This document shows positions 53,691 through 64,000 of a DNA stretch of 64,000 nt, piece by piece. This stretch comes from Hesseltinella vesiculosa (taxonomy: Eukaryota > Mucoromycota > Mucoromycetes > Mucorales > Cunninghamellaceae), in the NCBI GenBank assembly GCA_002104935.1, contig MCGT01000048.1, positions 1-64,000 of the forward strand, in the 5' to 3' direction. Each line of letters opens with the position of its first letter. Position 1 is the first letter of the stretch. Position numbers and translations under genes: made by a program. The notes under the pieces were generated by a model, which was not told where the DNA came from, ran no database searches, and saw only the letters and a program-made list of their open reading frames with translations.

Positions 53691-56052
53691 ATGTCTGGTA
53701 GGCTTAGTGTGATGTGAAGAGAATATGAAGAAATGCATGCATCGCTGATTCTATATTTATGTCATTTTCGTTTTGAAGGAGACACCGTTATCGCTCATCA
53801 TAGTTACGAAGCCCAGCAAGACGACGAGCTAAGCTTTGAGGCAGGTGACATCATTGCCGTCTTGGACCACTCCAATACCGACTGGTGGCAAGGAAAGAAA
53901 CAAGATGGTTCTCTTGGATATTTCCCTAGCAATGTATGTTCCTATTTTCTGTAACTTGTAGCCATTTTCTGATATCTAATTCTTTAGTTTGTGGATGTTT
54001 CTATTGACAAAGAGCAAATTCAACATGAAACACCAAGCTCCACCGCAATGGAAGAAAAAGGCAAATGCATGTGCTTGCGTGTTTGTATTAGAGTCTACTT
54101 CTAACCGCATATAACATCTTATAGCCGCAGCCAATCCTGGAATGGTACGTGTGATGGAAGATTACGCAATGCAAGAGAGTGATGAATTGACCTTGCATAA
54201 GGGAACAATTGTTGAAGTCAAAGAACGTTTGGATGATGGATGGTGCCTTGGAGAAGTTAATGGAAAGATCGGTCGTTTCCACACAAAGGTACTATTAATT
54301 CCTTATTATTTATATGTGTGTGTGCTGACCAATTGCCAATAGTATATTGAGGAAATTGACATACCTAGTGGCTCAGTCACTGTTACAAGCAATACAGTGG
54401 TTCCTTCTGATAGTCACGTACATGGAGGGTTCAAACTTGCCGCCTTTGGCGTTAAACAAGGTGGAATTGGAAGCTTACTTGCTGGAGGAATCCCTCCCCT
54501 TAAAAAAACGTCCTCCGCTTCGGCCGAAAAACCTGTAACTAATGAGCCTACTGCTAAGGTTAGCGAAGGTGCTCTTCCTGTTGTTAGAAATACTCCTGAT
54601 GCCATATTATTGGAAGCTAAAATCTGCAAGTATTAAGTGTTTTGGAGAATATTTAGTTTTTTTTTTATTAACTAGGCTACCCTTTTATGCAGCATACCGT
54701 GCCATAGTACTTCATGATTATGATCCCGAAAATGGAGATGAATTGAACCTGGTACGCGGTGAATATATCGACGTATTGGAATGCCAAGTTGATGGTGGCT
54801 GGGTAAAAGGTCGCAATGAACGCAAGGAAACTGGGGTGTTCCCAAAGAACTTTGTGATGCAAGTAGATCAATCATCCACTGTTGCTCCTGCTCGTGTTCG
54901 TAGTAGCATCGATTATGGTGCGGATAATCATCCCCAGATGGAACCCGATACTAAGAGCGATATGCCTATGCAATGTCATGTGCCCGCCAAATGTGAAAGC
55001 ACGCAAATGGGACATGGCTCACCGGACGAAGGGCAATCACCCAAGGTGGAATCTATGCACTTAGAAAAGAACCTTGTTCAAACTGTTCCCATATGTCTTC
55101 CTCTTCCTGATGACGAGGGTGTGCCTTGTGAAGAAACTGACGGCAACGGCATCCCTGACAGCCAAGAGCTCGCACTGGAATGCGACGGACCCATTGAACA
55201 AGCGATGTCTTCCTCTAATGAGCCTGCCAGTGTAGCTCTCATTGCCGGAGAGACGGCTGCCGCCAACGATGATAGCGAAGAAAAACAAGATAACTCTCGT
55301 ACTGAAGAAGAAATGCCTCAAAAGGTTGACTTAGAAGTTGGAAACATCGAGACGAACGATACTATGAACTTATCCAATATGATGCCCGCAAGTGGTCCTC
55401 GATTGTCATCCCCAGCTCGAATCACTCGCCCAAGCCGCGCAAGCCCTGTGCGACGACCATCCTCCAAAAAGGAAATTGAACCAAGTCAATCTGATTTGCT
55501 GCAGTTGGAAGTAAAAAAAGTACGTTGCAAAATTTACACGTCGTCATTTTCAGCTTGGCTTACCACATTCCTTCATCTCGCACACAGGTACAAGATACAT
55601 CTACCACAGAAGCACTTGCAGAAGCGCTTGTGCCTGCGTCCCCTCCACCAAAACCTGTCAAACCCATATTTGCAAAATTTCCAACACCGTTTGCTGGCAG
55701 AGGTGCCGAGATTTCCACCAAAAGCCTGAAACCTGTGCAGCGGCGTATGTTTGAACCGGCTCCTGCTCACGAGCCCATATTAACAGAAGACAAGAAAGAA
55801 GAAGACAACACTCTTTGTCGGCCCGCAGGGGTTCGTGGACTTGCCTCTCGATTTGCAGGTGTTCCAACATCGAGTGGAAATGAAGTCTTGGAAACAAAGC
55901 TCCGAAACTTTACAAAGAATGAAATCGACAAAATGAAAAGGGATTTTGAAAAGCAATTAGAGGTCGAACGAATTCAGCGTGAACAACTGCAAGAACTTGT
56001 CACATCTTTGGTCAAGCGAATTGATGCGTTGCAGTCTCAAACACAGGAGTAA
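53691..56052 (+). CDS. Adaptor with three SH3 domains and a C-terminal coiled coil (CIN85/CD2AP-like layout)
   Basis: Seven exons (53691-53697, 53779-53933, 53988-54060, 54125-54288, 54343-54629, 54676-55519, 55588-56052) give 664 residues. SH3-1 is about residues 3-57 (DELSFEAGD, DWWQG), SH3-2 about 85-140 (MEDYAMQESDELTLHKG, DGWCLG) and SH3-3 about 235-290 (LHDYDPENGDELNLVRGE, GGWVKG). A long acidic, Pro/Ser-rich linker follows. A basic RGLASRFAG segment and a coiled coil (about 615-660) close the protein. This order matches animal CIN85/CD2AP; yeast Sla1 also has three SH3 domains but a different remainder. It likely links endocytosis or actin factors. Intron 3 seems to use a GC donor at 54061, or a weak GT at 54080. 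Confidence 0.82.
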
Positions 56053-56169
56053 ATAAAGGAAATGCCGTACCAGATTTCCTCTTTCATTTGGTGGAGAGGG
56101 AATCATTGTTTTGATTAGAGGGCAAAGCAAACGTCTTAACAGGTAAACCATTTGGACGAATTGCTAATT

Positions 56170-56265
56170 TAGTTTCGAGTGCTGGTATCTAGATCGACCC
56201 TCGTAACGTTACTCATCCTGCAATCACCTGACACATCCCTTCCGTTTTATATCATTTCGCCCCAG
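56170..56265 (+). mobile_element. Degenerate fossil of chromovirus reverse transcriptase
   Basis: The segment TCGAGTGCTGGTATC ... GACCCTCGTAACGTT matches 5620-5655 of the chromovirus with several substitutions. It then jumps to a CACCTGACACATCCCTTCC segment matching about 5878-5900, implying an internal deletion of about 215 bp. It is far more diverged than the two large copies, so it is an old insertion of the same or a sister family. Confidence 0.6.
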
Positions 56266-56713
56266 ATGACAAGGATGCAAAAATCTCGTTCAATTGATTT
56301 GTCTGAATTCTATGGGCAAGGTCTTACTGTATTTCGAGGTGAAGTAGTTGGGCTTCCAAAAACGAGCATCATCAGTACATCAGCAGATTTTTGGGTAGCT
56401 TTGTAGCTTTGACCTGGCCCTTTTTGGTATTGTCATGGTTCCTGGAATTCTACAGTTTCGATTTGGTTGCCGTTGTATTTCAAGAATAAGGGTAGGCTTG
56501 GGCACCGTTTTTTCTTTAATGCTTAGCAGAAGGTCGATTCGACTATTGCTGGGCACGATGCTGACCCGTCAGGAAAACATAAAGGACTGAGGGCGGGTGT
56601 GTGGTCATATTACCGGGATGAAGCGTTTTAAAATGAAGAGAGGTGTTCCTTTCCCTTTTCCAGACTTCCACCATCATTTGGCGCGAGCCAGGTTTATTTT
56701 TGAGCCGGAGGAA

Positions 56714-56979
56714 CAGCTAAATTATCATTCTAGTGCGCGCGAAAGTAAATTCAAGTACACGCGAAAGTTAAATTAGTGCTCGCAGGTCAGATTTTTATCA
56801 TTGCAGTTAGATGAATCGCAAGAAAAATATATATAAAAAAAAGATGAGAAGATGTAGAAAAGGAGCTGTTGGAGTTTGGACAGGTTGGAGAGAGTTGGGC
56901 ACCATGTGATTGCAGTGCAGTAGGCACAGTTTCGCGTGCACGTGATTTTACTTTCGCGCACTAGCAAATAATTTAGCAG
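56714..56979. mobile_element. Candidate MITE with imperfect ~50-bp terminal inverted repeats
   Basis: The left end reads CAGCTAAATTATC, TCTAGTGCGCGCGAAAGTAA and then CACGCGAAAG. The inverse of the right end reads CTGCTAAATTATTTG, CTAGTGCGCGAAAGTAAAA and CACGCGAAAC. The two arms match over about 50 bp with several mismatches and flank an AT-rich centre. I could not confirm a target duplication, so the ends are approximate. Confidence 0.55.
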
Positions 56980-57079
56980 GCCGTCCGATAAAGTAATTAT
57001 TCACGTCTTAAATATGTAAAAACCTGATTCCTGCCAAATGACGGTGGAAATCCGGTATGTCTTAAAGCGGAAAAATTCT

Positions 57080-59095
57080 TTAATTCGTTGGGCGAGGGAC
57101 AAAGAGGGTAGCCACACGGGTTGGCAGAGCGTCGGCCGTTGCATCTTGAGCAGGGATATCCACAAGCCGTGCAAAAGGACACAAAAGATCGGAAGGCTCG
57201 TACAGCAGTTGGTCAGACGATGGGCAAGCAGAAACCTTACTTTGGAACGCCAGTGCTGTTTCATGAAGTTGAGCATAGGTAGATGGGTTCGCCCACATGT
57301 CCAATACAGAGAGGTGTTCCACACTGGGTGTCAGGAGTGCAGTAGGCATATCCTTTTCGCGAATCAATGGCACCTGAAACAGTGATTTGATGGTAGAAAT
57401 GTTAGTGTTTTCCTCGTGTGCTGTGTCGTCTCCAAGACTCGCCACATGGTCAACATGTAAGTCGAGGTATTGGGAACTAAAGCTATCCTGGCCACCTCGC
57501 AAATTAGGGTATAAGAACACGTAGCCACGCAGATAGATCAACTCATCCAAATAACGTCGCCAAGAGTTGGTCCAGTTTGCGGATCTTGCATCTGGGATTT
57601 CGATCAATTGAAGCTGCTTTTTATGGATGTCCGCATACCGAGCTGTAACGTAGTGGTGGAACTCGCGCCAGTGCTCGGGGAAGAATAACATCCCACCGTT
57701 TGTAACAAGTTGCATCAAAAACGGGTGAGTGGTGGAAGGCGTAAGGGTCAGTCGTCGTCTTTCAGTGTGCGAAGTATCAATAACCTGGGGGCTATACAAG
57801 CTGATGCCCATTATAGATCGCTCAAGATGGGAGCGACGTAGCTCTCCGTATCGATAGCGTAGCACGGCCTGTTTTGCCCACACATAGAATAATTCAGATA
57901 CATCCAAGTCATCATGGAGTAAGATGGCATAGTCATCATAGTTATTCTGAGGGTACCAAGCTTCTACAAAGACAGGCATTCGATTCAGCTTGACAATTCG
58001 GTGACGAACATGTTTGTCACCATGCTCCCAAGCAAACGTGCTAGCAAATTGTTGTGTCACACGGTCACTTGTTTGATCCATCAGAACGGTCAGAGAAACC
58101 GTGTCTCCCAGGTAATGTGCTCGGTTGGCGGATCGTACCAATCGTGTTAAACCATAGGCATTTCGATCAGTCGTCACCACAAGCTGGATTTTGAATTTGT
58201 GCCATTCTACAAACCAAAGGCGCTGTTAGAAGTATGACATAAAATAAAATTGTACCTTACGTTTCAGATTGTGCAAGGGTAATTCCATCAACCACGTCGC
58301 ATGCTGCGCGTCTCTAGGTGGGAGTCGAATGATGGTAGTTCCTTCTGACTCGGAAGGCAGACACTTTGACAGTGGGTCTGAGATCGGCAGGGAGTGGATA
58401 ATGACCGACGGTCTGAATTTGGATAAAAAGTAATGCATTTGTGTCAAACAGTTGGCAATTGTTTGCCAGGAGAGATGGCTCTGGGCTATTGAATCCAGTG
58501 AATAGACGATCCGTTTTGGCGTGGTGTGTTGATATTGTTCCCATACATGGCAGTCTTTATCAAAAGAGAGAAGTTCCTTTTTAACCCGGGCAATCGGTAT
58601 TCCAGTGGCCAAGACGGCTATAGTCTTTTCTGCTTGCCTATGACAAATCAGTGACACCAGCTCTTGAAGATGGTACTCATCACGAACAAGAAACAGGACA
58701 TCGAATGGAGGCGTTTCATCTTGCAGTTGAGCATTGCTGTCCTGTTTTTTCATTTGAGGATCTGTAAAAGTGGCTCCATCTACAGATTGGCGTAAGATTT
58801 CCATTGTTTCATGAAATGAAGCGAATAACCTACTTTTCAATAACAACTTCGACAGATAATTGTCAGAAAGGATGCTTGAGGAATCTTTGAAATCAACATG
58901 TTCAAAAACATGTTTCACAGGGGGACGATTGGTTGTATCATTGTCAATATACCGTAGTCCATATAAAACAGTGAAAAAGCAAATAATGGCACACAGGATG
59001 TAGACAAGTTTACAGTAATACATCCCTGAGTTTAAAGAAGAAGAAGAAGTTAATGATTGTGACTGGCTGCCATTTTTTCCTTTCTTTTTTTTCAT
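57080..59095 (-). CDS. Type II membrane protein with predicted GT-A glycosyltransferase domain
   Basis: Two exons (59095-58261 and 58206-57080) give 653 residues. A short basic cytosolic tail and one signal-anchor (about residues 25-47) indicate a Golgi-type protein. The C-terminal half begins KIQLVVTTDRNAYGLTRLVRSA and has YDDYAILLHDDLDVSELFY. The HDDLD sequence is a likely DxD-type metal site of a GT-A fold, similar to GT2-like proteins of fungi and plants. The donor and acceptor are unknown. The N-terminal luminal part (residues 50-280) also looks folded, with a FDVLFLVRDE segment. The start codon is 38 bp from the divergent NUP192 start; an internal Met25 is an alternative. Confidence 0.78.
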
Positions 59096-59133
59096 TTTTC
59101 ATTTTTTTTCTTTCTTATCAACTGTTTATCAAA
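59096..59133. promoter_or_regulatory. 38-bp gap between divergent start codons
   Basis: The predicted start codons of the glycosyltransferase (59095, minus) and NUP192 (59134, plus) leave only a pyrimidine-rich gap. Promoter or 5' leader sequence of each gene must overlap the other gene, or one start is further inside its gene. Confidence 0.5.
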
Positions 59134-62100
59134 ATGGCAGATCAACCTTTTGAAGAGATATTTGATGGGTAAGTAATATACATTTATTCCTAGTAGACAT
59201 TGAACTTCTCCTACAATATTTCTATAGTACCTTTTGTCACCTGTGGAGCCTCATCAGTACCGGACCTGATCTGCAAAGGCGTGATCAAGTTCAAACCGTG
59301 TTAGCGGCAACGTCAGATCGACTTTTTCTAGCCTTGGACGCATTCACAGAATGCTCGGAATCGTCACGCATAAAACTGGAGAAGCCCATTACTTTTGGCA
59401 TTGGCTCGTCAACATTTACATTGACGCCTTTGGAACGCATGTTAGTGGCCAAGTTGAGTGACATCCACTCTTTAAATCAAGTCCAATGCGCCATTATCTG
59501 GAATCGCTTTCGCAACAGTAATCCCCACCTGGTCTCCAAGTTTCTAGATAATGCATCGAATGCAACTTTTGATTCGTCTAGCACTGAGGCTCTACAACGA
59601 CAGTTTGCGAGTGCTTATTTTGATGAACGAATCGCGCTCCTGCAATGCTTCATCTGGTTGCTGCAGAAAGCAGTCGTGGATGAAGACGATGACAGCATGT
59701 GTAAAGAAATACTGTCCACTGCTGACAGATACACAGTCATGGATTCCCTTCTGCAACAATTCGCTCGACTTGTACGCCAGCCACTACCGAATTTTTTTGC
59801 CTCTTCCAGCAGCCTGGCCGAAGATTACGCGTTCCAGGTTCTCAAGGAAGAGATGTACGTATTGCGAATTATGATTCTCTATACGTATGATCAGCAAGGT
59901 TACCAACCAACAACGACAAGCCATCTCGTTAATCACTTTCGCGAAATGGAAGCAAACACTTTCGGCGAAAATCAGCAAATCAAGCTTGTGATGGAGCAAA
60001 GTCATCCATCTCTATTTGCTCAAGTGTCACAGATGTGTGTTCTGTTATCAACCAGCCTTTTACAACCTTCTAAGCATGTCGCAGCTGCCTTAAAGAATGC
60101 ACCAGGAGACCTTGTCACAATCAACAATATAATGTCTTTCCTTGGCAACCATCAAGTACATGGGCTTCCATTACTGGCCTGGTCTAAAGTTCTCTACGAT
60201 TTCCAAGCATTTGATGTTACTGATGTTAATGTCAAGTCCATGTTCTCTGGTTCATCGGTTCCATCCACAAATAGCCTGATGCCTCCGGCCCAGCGTCCTC
60301 GTCAACAGCAGAGCGGCATCGAGAAGCCAGTGGTTCCTCAAACCCCTACACTATATCAAAACTACCTCGAATGCGCAGTTTCCGTAAACACATTCCACTA
60401 TATCAGCACGTTCTTTGAAAACGATAGTCAGTTACAAATGGCCAATGCTCAATCTATCGCCATATATGATTGCATCCGCGACTTCTTAGAAATGTACGAT
60501 GTTTCTTTCCTTCGTCCTGATGATACTGCCACCTTGATCGAAAGCATATGCCAAGTTGTTCAGTACTTACCTTCAACAGAACTGGATGCTTTTTGGAAGA
60601 GCCGCCAGTTTATATCATTCCTCGACACTCTGCGGAGTGATTGGCCCAAAGATCCGAATCAGCTTGTACGGCTACTCTCATGTCTGTCTCACCAAGAGAC
60701 GTCAGCAGAACAAGCCTTCGACTATTTTTGTAGACTTCCTGGGCTGCCTTTATTATTACGCTACGTACCTCGGGGACAAGGGATAATCAAGGTCTTACCA
60801 GCCATTATTCTGCAAGAACAACGTGGTATCACGCATCTTGTACTCCAAAGTGCCAATTGCACTGCGTTAGACGAACGATTGGTCCATTATCATGGTTGTT
60901 GCTCTGGTTGGCATTTTGTGCTGTCCGTCCTAGGCCAATTTATTACCTCTGATTATGATGAAGTGGACGTCGATATACCATCGTTGTGTCGTCCAGCCTT
61001 TACAACGGCACTTGCTATGATTAAGTGGTTGGAAAAGGTGCTATCACATTCAAAATTGGCTGTGAGGTTGGTCGAACATTTGGATTCTTTTCGGATTAAC
61101 GATAGCGACCCTAAGACGCATGGATTGCTTCTGGACCTGTTGTTTGCTCTAGTCAATCGTCTCGGTGCCCAAACCAGTCAAATACCTCTTTCATTACTTA
61201 CATCTACTGTGAACTGTTTGGTTTTAATGCTTAGAAACCATTTTCTTGAGCGTGCCCTTCACTGCAAAATTTGGAAGTACATTGGCCATTCTCCATTGTT
61301 CCCACGACCTCTGGCCTACGACCCTTTGCTTATGGCTAGCTTCACTCATGTTCCAATGCGACAATTTGGTGAGCACTTGACTTCCCATCTGGACTATATC
61401 ATCAAGAATGTCGAAACAGAAATCGGCGATTACAACCTATTGCTTACATACCTCAATTTGATGGATGCCTGTTTGTGCGATTTGGTTTTCCATTGGAATA
61501 TGCCCGCATCAGAATATCAAATCCAAGTCATGTTTGGTTTTATCCAATTTGCCCTGTCCCAAATCTTGCCATTTTATGGTCATTGGCGATACAAAAACGT
61601 TTTGCAGAAATTCAAGATTGGGAGCATGGTGATTCAGTTGCTTGAAGACATTGAGCGCCACCTTCAATGTGGAGAACTATCACACTTACGTGATATGGTT
61701 ATTCATCGGCTTGCATATGATGAGCGTACCTCACCACTGTACACACGATCCATACTTTCGGCTGTTATCAATTTTTTGTCACAGGTGGATGTATTTATCA
61801 GCAATAATCAATTTGCAGAATCTGACGAGCTGGAGAAACTCGTTCGTTCCAGCTTGAATTTGTTCAAAATCCTCATGCAGCGACAGTTGTTCCAAGTGCC
61901 GTCGATATCGGATGGCCAATCAAACCGCAATTCCCTCCCGCTTTTGACTCAGCTTTGCTTACAGTACTTGGGTGAGAGCAATGGTAGCAAAACAACTTAT
62001 CTCCACCATATCTCGAGTCTTATTCAATTTGATGATCCCAGAATCCAAGTACTGGGTATCAACATTTTTTGTTTGGTTTGCCAAACATGCAACAAATTTT

Positions 62101-64000
62101 CAGGTAAAGCTCAATGTTTTTTTTTACCTTGCACCCCCTCACGTGTCTTTCTTGAAGGCGCTCCAATTAATCTCGTTCAGTACATTGCTGAAACTGATCA
62201 ACTGCAGTTGACTATTCAATCCTATCTTAAGGTGGCTGGGAACATTTATCTCCATGAAACTCTCTTGACGGCTTGTTGGCAAATGTTGACGTTGGTATTG
62301 GAAATACAACCTAGCTTGGGCCTCTTGTTTTTGGATTGCAGCGGTGACTCGATCATGCCTAGCCCGAAGACAGCTGTCGTACGTCAACACCAAGAAAATA
62401 TGCCTTCAACGACTTCTAGCAATCCTAGTTCAGCTCTTCGCGTAGCACAGGACATGCTTGCTAACTGGCAAATATTAGCAACAACCAAACCTTCCGTCTT
62501 GTCCAATGTTCTTCGATTCCTAGCCACCTTCTGGTTAAAGGCGTACGATCATTTTGCCATGGTGCAGCGTGTTCGAAGTGACAGCAGTCTATGGCAACAC
62601 CTCGAAGCTATCCTGTTTAACATTAGCAGTGACCAAATGGACCAGTCTGAGGGTGAAAGCAGCTTACAGTATGAATGCTGTATGAACCTTGATCGTGCCT
62701 TTATTTTGCTACTCATGTCGTATGAAATCCAATCAACGGGCACAGCCATGGCCGAAAAGAATTGCACAACCAGTGAAGGCCTTTCCTCTGGATTACGCAA
62801 TATCTTGATCAAGATGGGTGACCAAAAGAAGCTCACTTGGATACTCAAGCAATTCAATACTGCCTCTCCGGATGAGCTACGTCTCGCATTTGACCTAGAG
62901 CAGCAAGGGCAAATCATATTTGATATGATTAACCAGTATTCTCAAAATTCTGGCGCCACCCAACTAGTCGGATATCGTGACAATAGCCTCAACCAATGTT
63001 ACTTGTTACCGCTGAATCCACCATCTCTCTTTGGTGGGGATACCGTCATGATCGCAAACGACACCACAGATTTTGGTCATGTTGTTATCGATGACACTTA
63101 TGGCCGACAGTATGGCAACTCCTATTTATACGATACATATCTGGCAGCCCTTCGATTACAATGCTTGTCCCAACAGCTGGATCCGCATGCCCGACACAAG
63201 GAGACCAGTGTTACAACTGAGGTTTATCAATTACAGAAAATCGAAAATGCGTACAATAGCTATATATCCGTGATGGCTGCTGCCAACCGGCAATGGTCTA
63301 TTGCTGACTCGAAACAGATCCTTTTGTCAGCTTGTCGATCCTTGGTGTCAATGGCGTCTTCCGTAGTATACGATGTTGTTTGGTCGTCCCAAGACAATAA
63401 GGTGCTTTACTTTTTGGTATCTATTCTTGAACAAGTCCCTGATATGGAAGGGCACGCTGCCTATGATGCCCTACGCCTTGTACGTAGTGTCTTGAGTGAT
63501 TGGATCAATCGTAGTAGCACCACAAATGGAATGCAAGAAATCGTGGAGAAGCTCTGTCGTATCACGACCGCTCATTCGCTCGTTGATGAATGTCTTGCTC
63601 TTTGTCTTGCACATGCTGAGGCTGTGTCCATGGAATCCTTGGTAGCTGCATTGTCGCGTGTTTGTGAACAGTTCGTGGATTTGGTGACCTCGTGTGATTT
63701 GAATACCAGCGAAACTATCAAGAATGTCGCCATCTCTTTGACGCTTCTGTGTAGGCTGACAAAATTGTTACATGTGGAATCTTGGTTGCCAGTTTTTGTG
63801 AAGTACCAATGTATTCCCAGTTTGTTAAAACTTGCCAATCAAGGACTATACCAATTGATGGCTGATTTTACGACGTAATTTTGTACTTTAAGAAGTCTGT
63901 GATTATTAACACTTCCATTTGCAACTAGAGAAACACGACAAGCAAGTCGTATTTACTTTTCACCACATGCAGAAAACGCATTTATCTTGTTGGTTGCTAT
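59134..64000 (+). CDS. NUP192: NUP192/NUP205 nucleoporin, 3' end beyond the window
   Basis: Exons 59134-59168, 59228-62103, 62158-63874 and 63929 onward give more than 1560 residues, running past the window. The protein is an almost wholly helical solenoid. The start FCHLWSLI, the ALCQIWNRF-like segment (VQCAIIWNRFR), the LLSCLSHQETSAEQAF block and YLGESNGSKTTYLHHISSL are Nup192-like. It is a scaffold of the inner ring of the nuclear pore. The stretch 62104-62157 is read as a 54-nt intron although it is open and a multiple of three. The apparent stop codon at 63876 lies inside a further intron (63875-63928); the frame then continues with ETRQASRIYFSPHAENAF. Confidence 0.92.

Larger units (their letters stand above)
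56053..57079. other. Intergenic repeat-bearing stretch
   Basis: About 1 kb lies between the stop codons of the SH3 adaptor and the glycosyltransferase. It contains a short fossil of the chromovirus pol gene (56170-56265) and a hairpin-like MITE (56714-56979). No host gene is recognisable. Confidence 0.6.

Noticed and set aside
63876..63878. Stop codon of NUP192 at 63876
   Set aside because: It lies within a likely intron, because a GT donor precedes it and an in-frame exon follows the acceptor at 63928.
1..64000. tRNA, rRNA, riboswitch or CRISPR features
   Set aside because: I looked for tRNA B-box-like segments, rRNA-like conserved blocks and spaced direct repeats and saw none that I could support by eye. 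A tRNAscan-type search would be decisive.
1..64000. A dedicated biosynthetic or defence gene cluster
   Set aside because: No polyketide synthase, NRPS, terpene cyclase, resistance transporter or toxin genes are present. The only candidate grouping is the three-gene lipid set at 25.9-30.9 kb, listed as an inference.

Overview
The window looks like a nuclear contig from an early-diverging fungus, most likely Mucoromycota. That placement is inferred. The evidence is intron-rich genes with short introns (mostly 50-80 nt, GT..AG), fungal forms of ERG6, GLO3, IMA1, SDC1 and NUP192, and many LINE, chromovirus and Tc1/mariner-like elements. I found no prokaryotic or organellar signature, tRNA, rRNA or CRISPR array.

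Layout. (1) 1-16.2 kb is a transposon nest. A minus-strand Ty3/gypsy chromovirus (1-3319, running off the left edge) sits inside a nearly identical plus-strand copy (3320-8603). Then come a retroelement ORF1 and four 5'-truncated LINE copies, broken up by solo LTRs with 5-bp target-site duplications and by a small TA-flanked MITE. The only host gene in this block is a PRA1-family gene (13.6-14.3 kb). (2) 16.2-37.9 kb is a compact gene block: OMA1, DNMT2/TRDMT1, IMA1, ARP2, GLO3, a FAD oxidoreductase, ERG6, an AATase-type acyltransferase, ARPC1, a RhoGAP, a RING-H2 membrane protein, the proteasome beta-2 subunit and the small COMPASS subunit SDC1. (3) 38-40.8 kb is a repeat-rich gap with a dead DDE transposase. 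(4) 40.8-64 kb is a second compact block: an EF-hand mitochondrial carrier, APC1, YTH1/CPSF30, VTI1, eIF3b, a septin, a three-SH3 protein, a type II glycosyltransferase and NUP192, which continues past the right edge.

How the genes relate. Most are core eukaryotic housekeeping genes. Two groupings deserve attention. Several encode actin, septin or membrane-traffic functions (ARP2, ARPC1, GLO3, RhoGAP, septin, triple-SH3 protein, VTI1, PRA1). Three adjacent same-strand genes (FAD oxidoreductase, ERG6, AATase-like acyltransferase) could all act on sterols or lipids. Genes are packed tightly: convergent stop codons lie 29-48 bp apart and divergent start codons as little as 38 bp apart.

Exon models were built by hand from splice signals and reading-frame continuity, and each complete model sums to a multiple of three. 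Notable structures are a 16-nt ERG6 exon coding the SAM-binding glycine motif, a 9-nt first septin coding exon, a likely GC-AG intron in OMA1, and stop-free introns of length 3n in NUP192 and the FAD gene that a plain ORF scan would read through.
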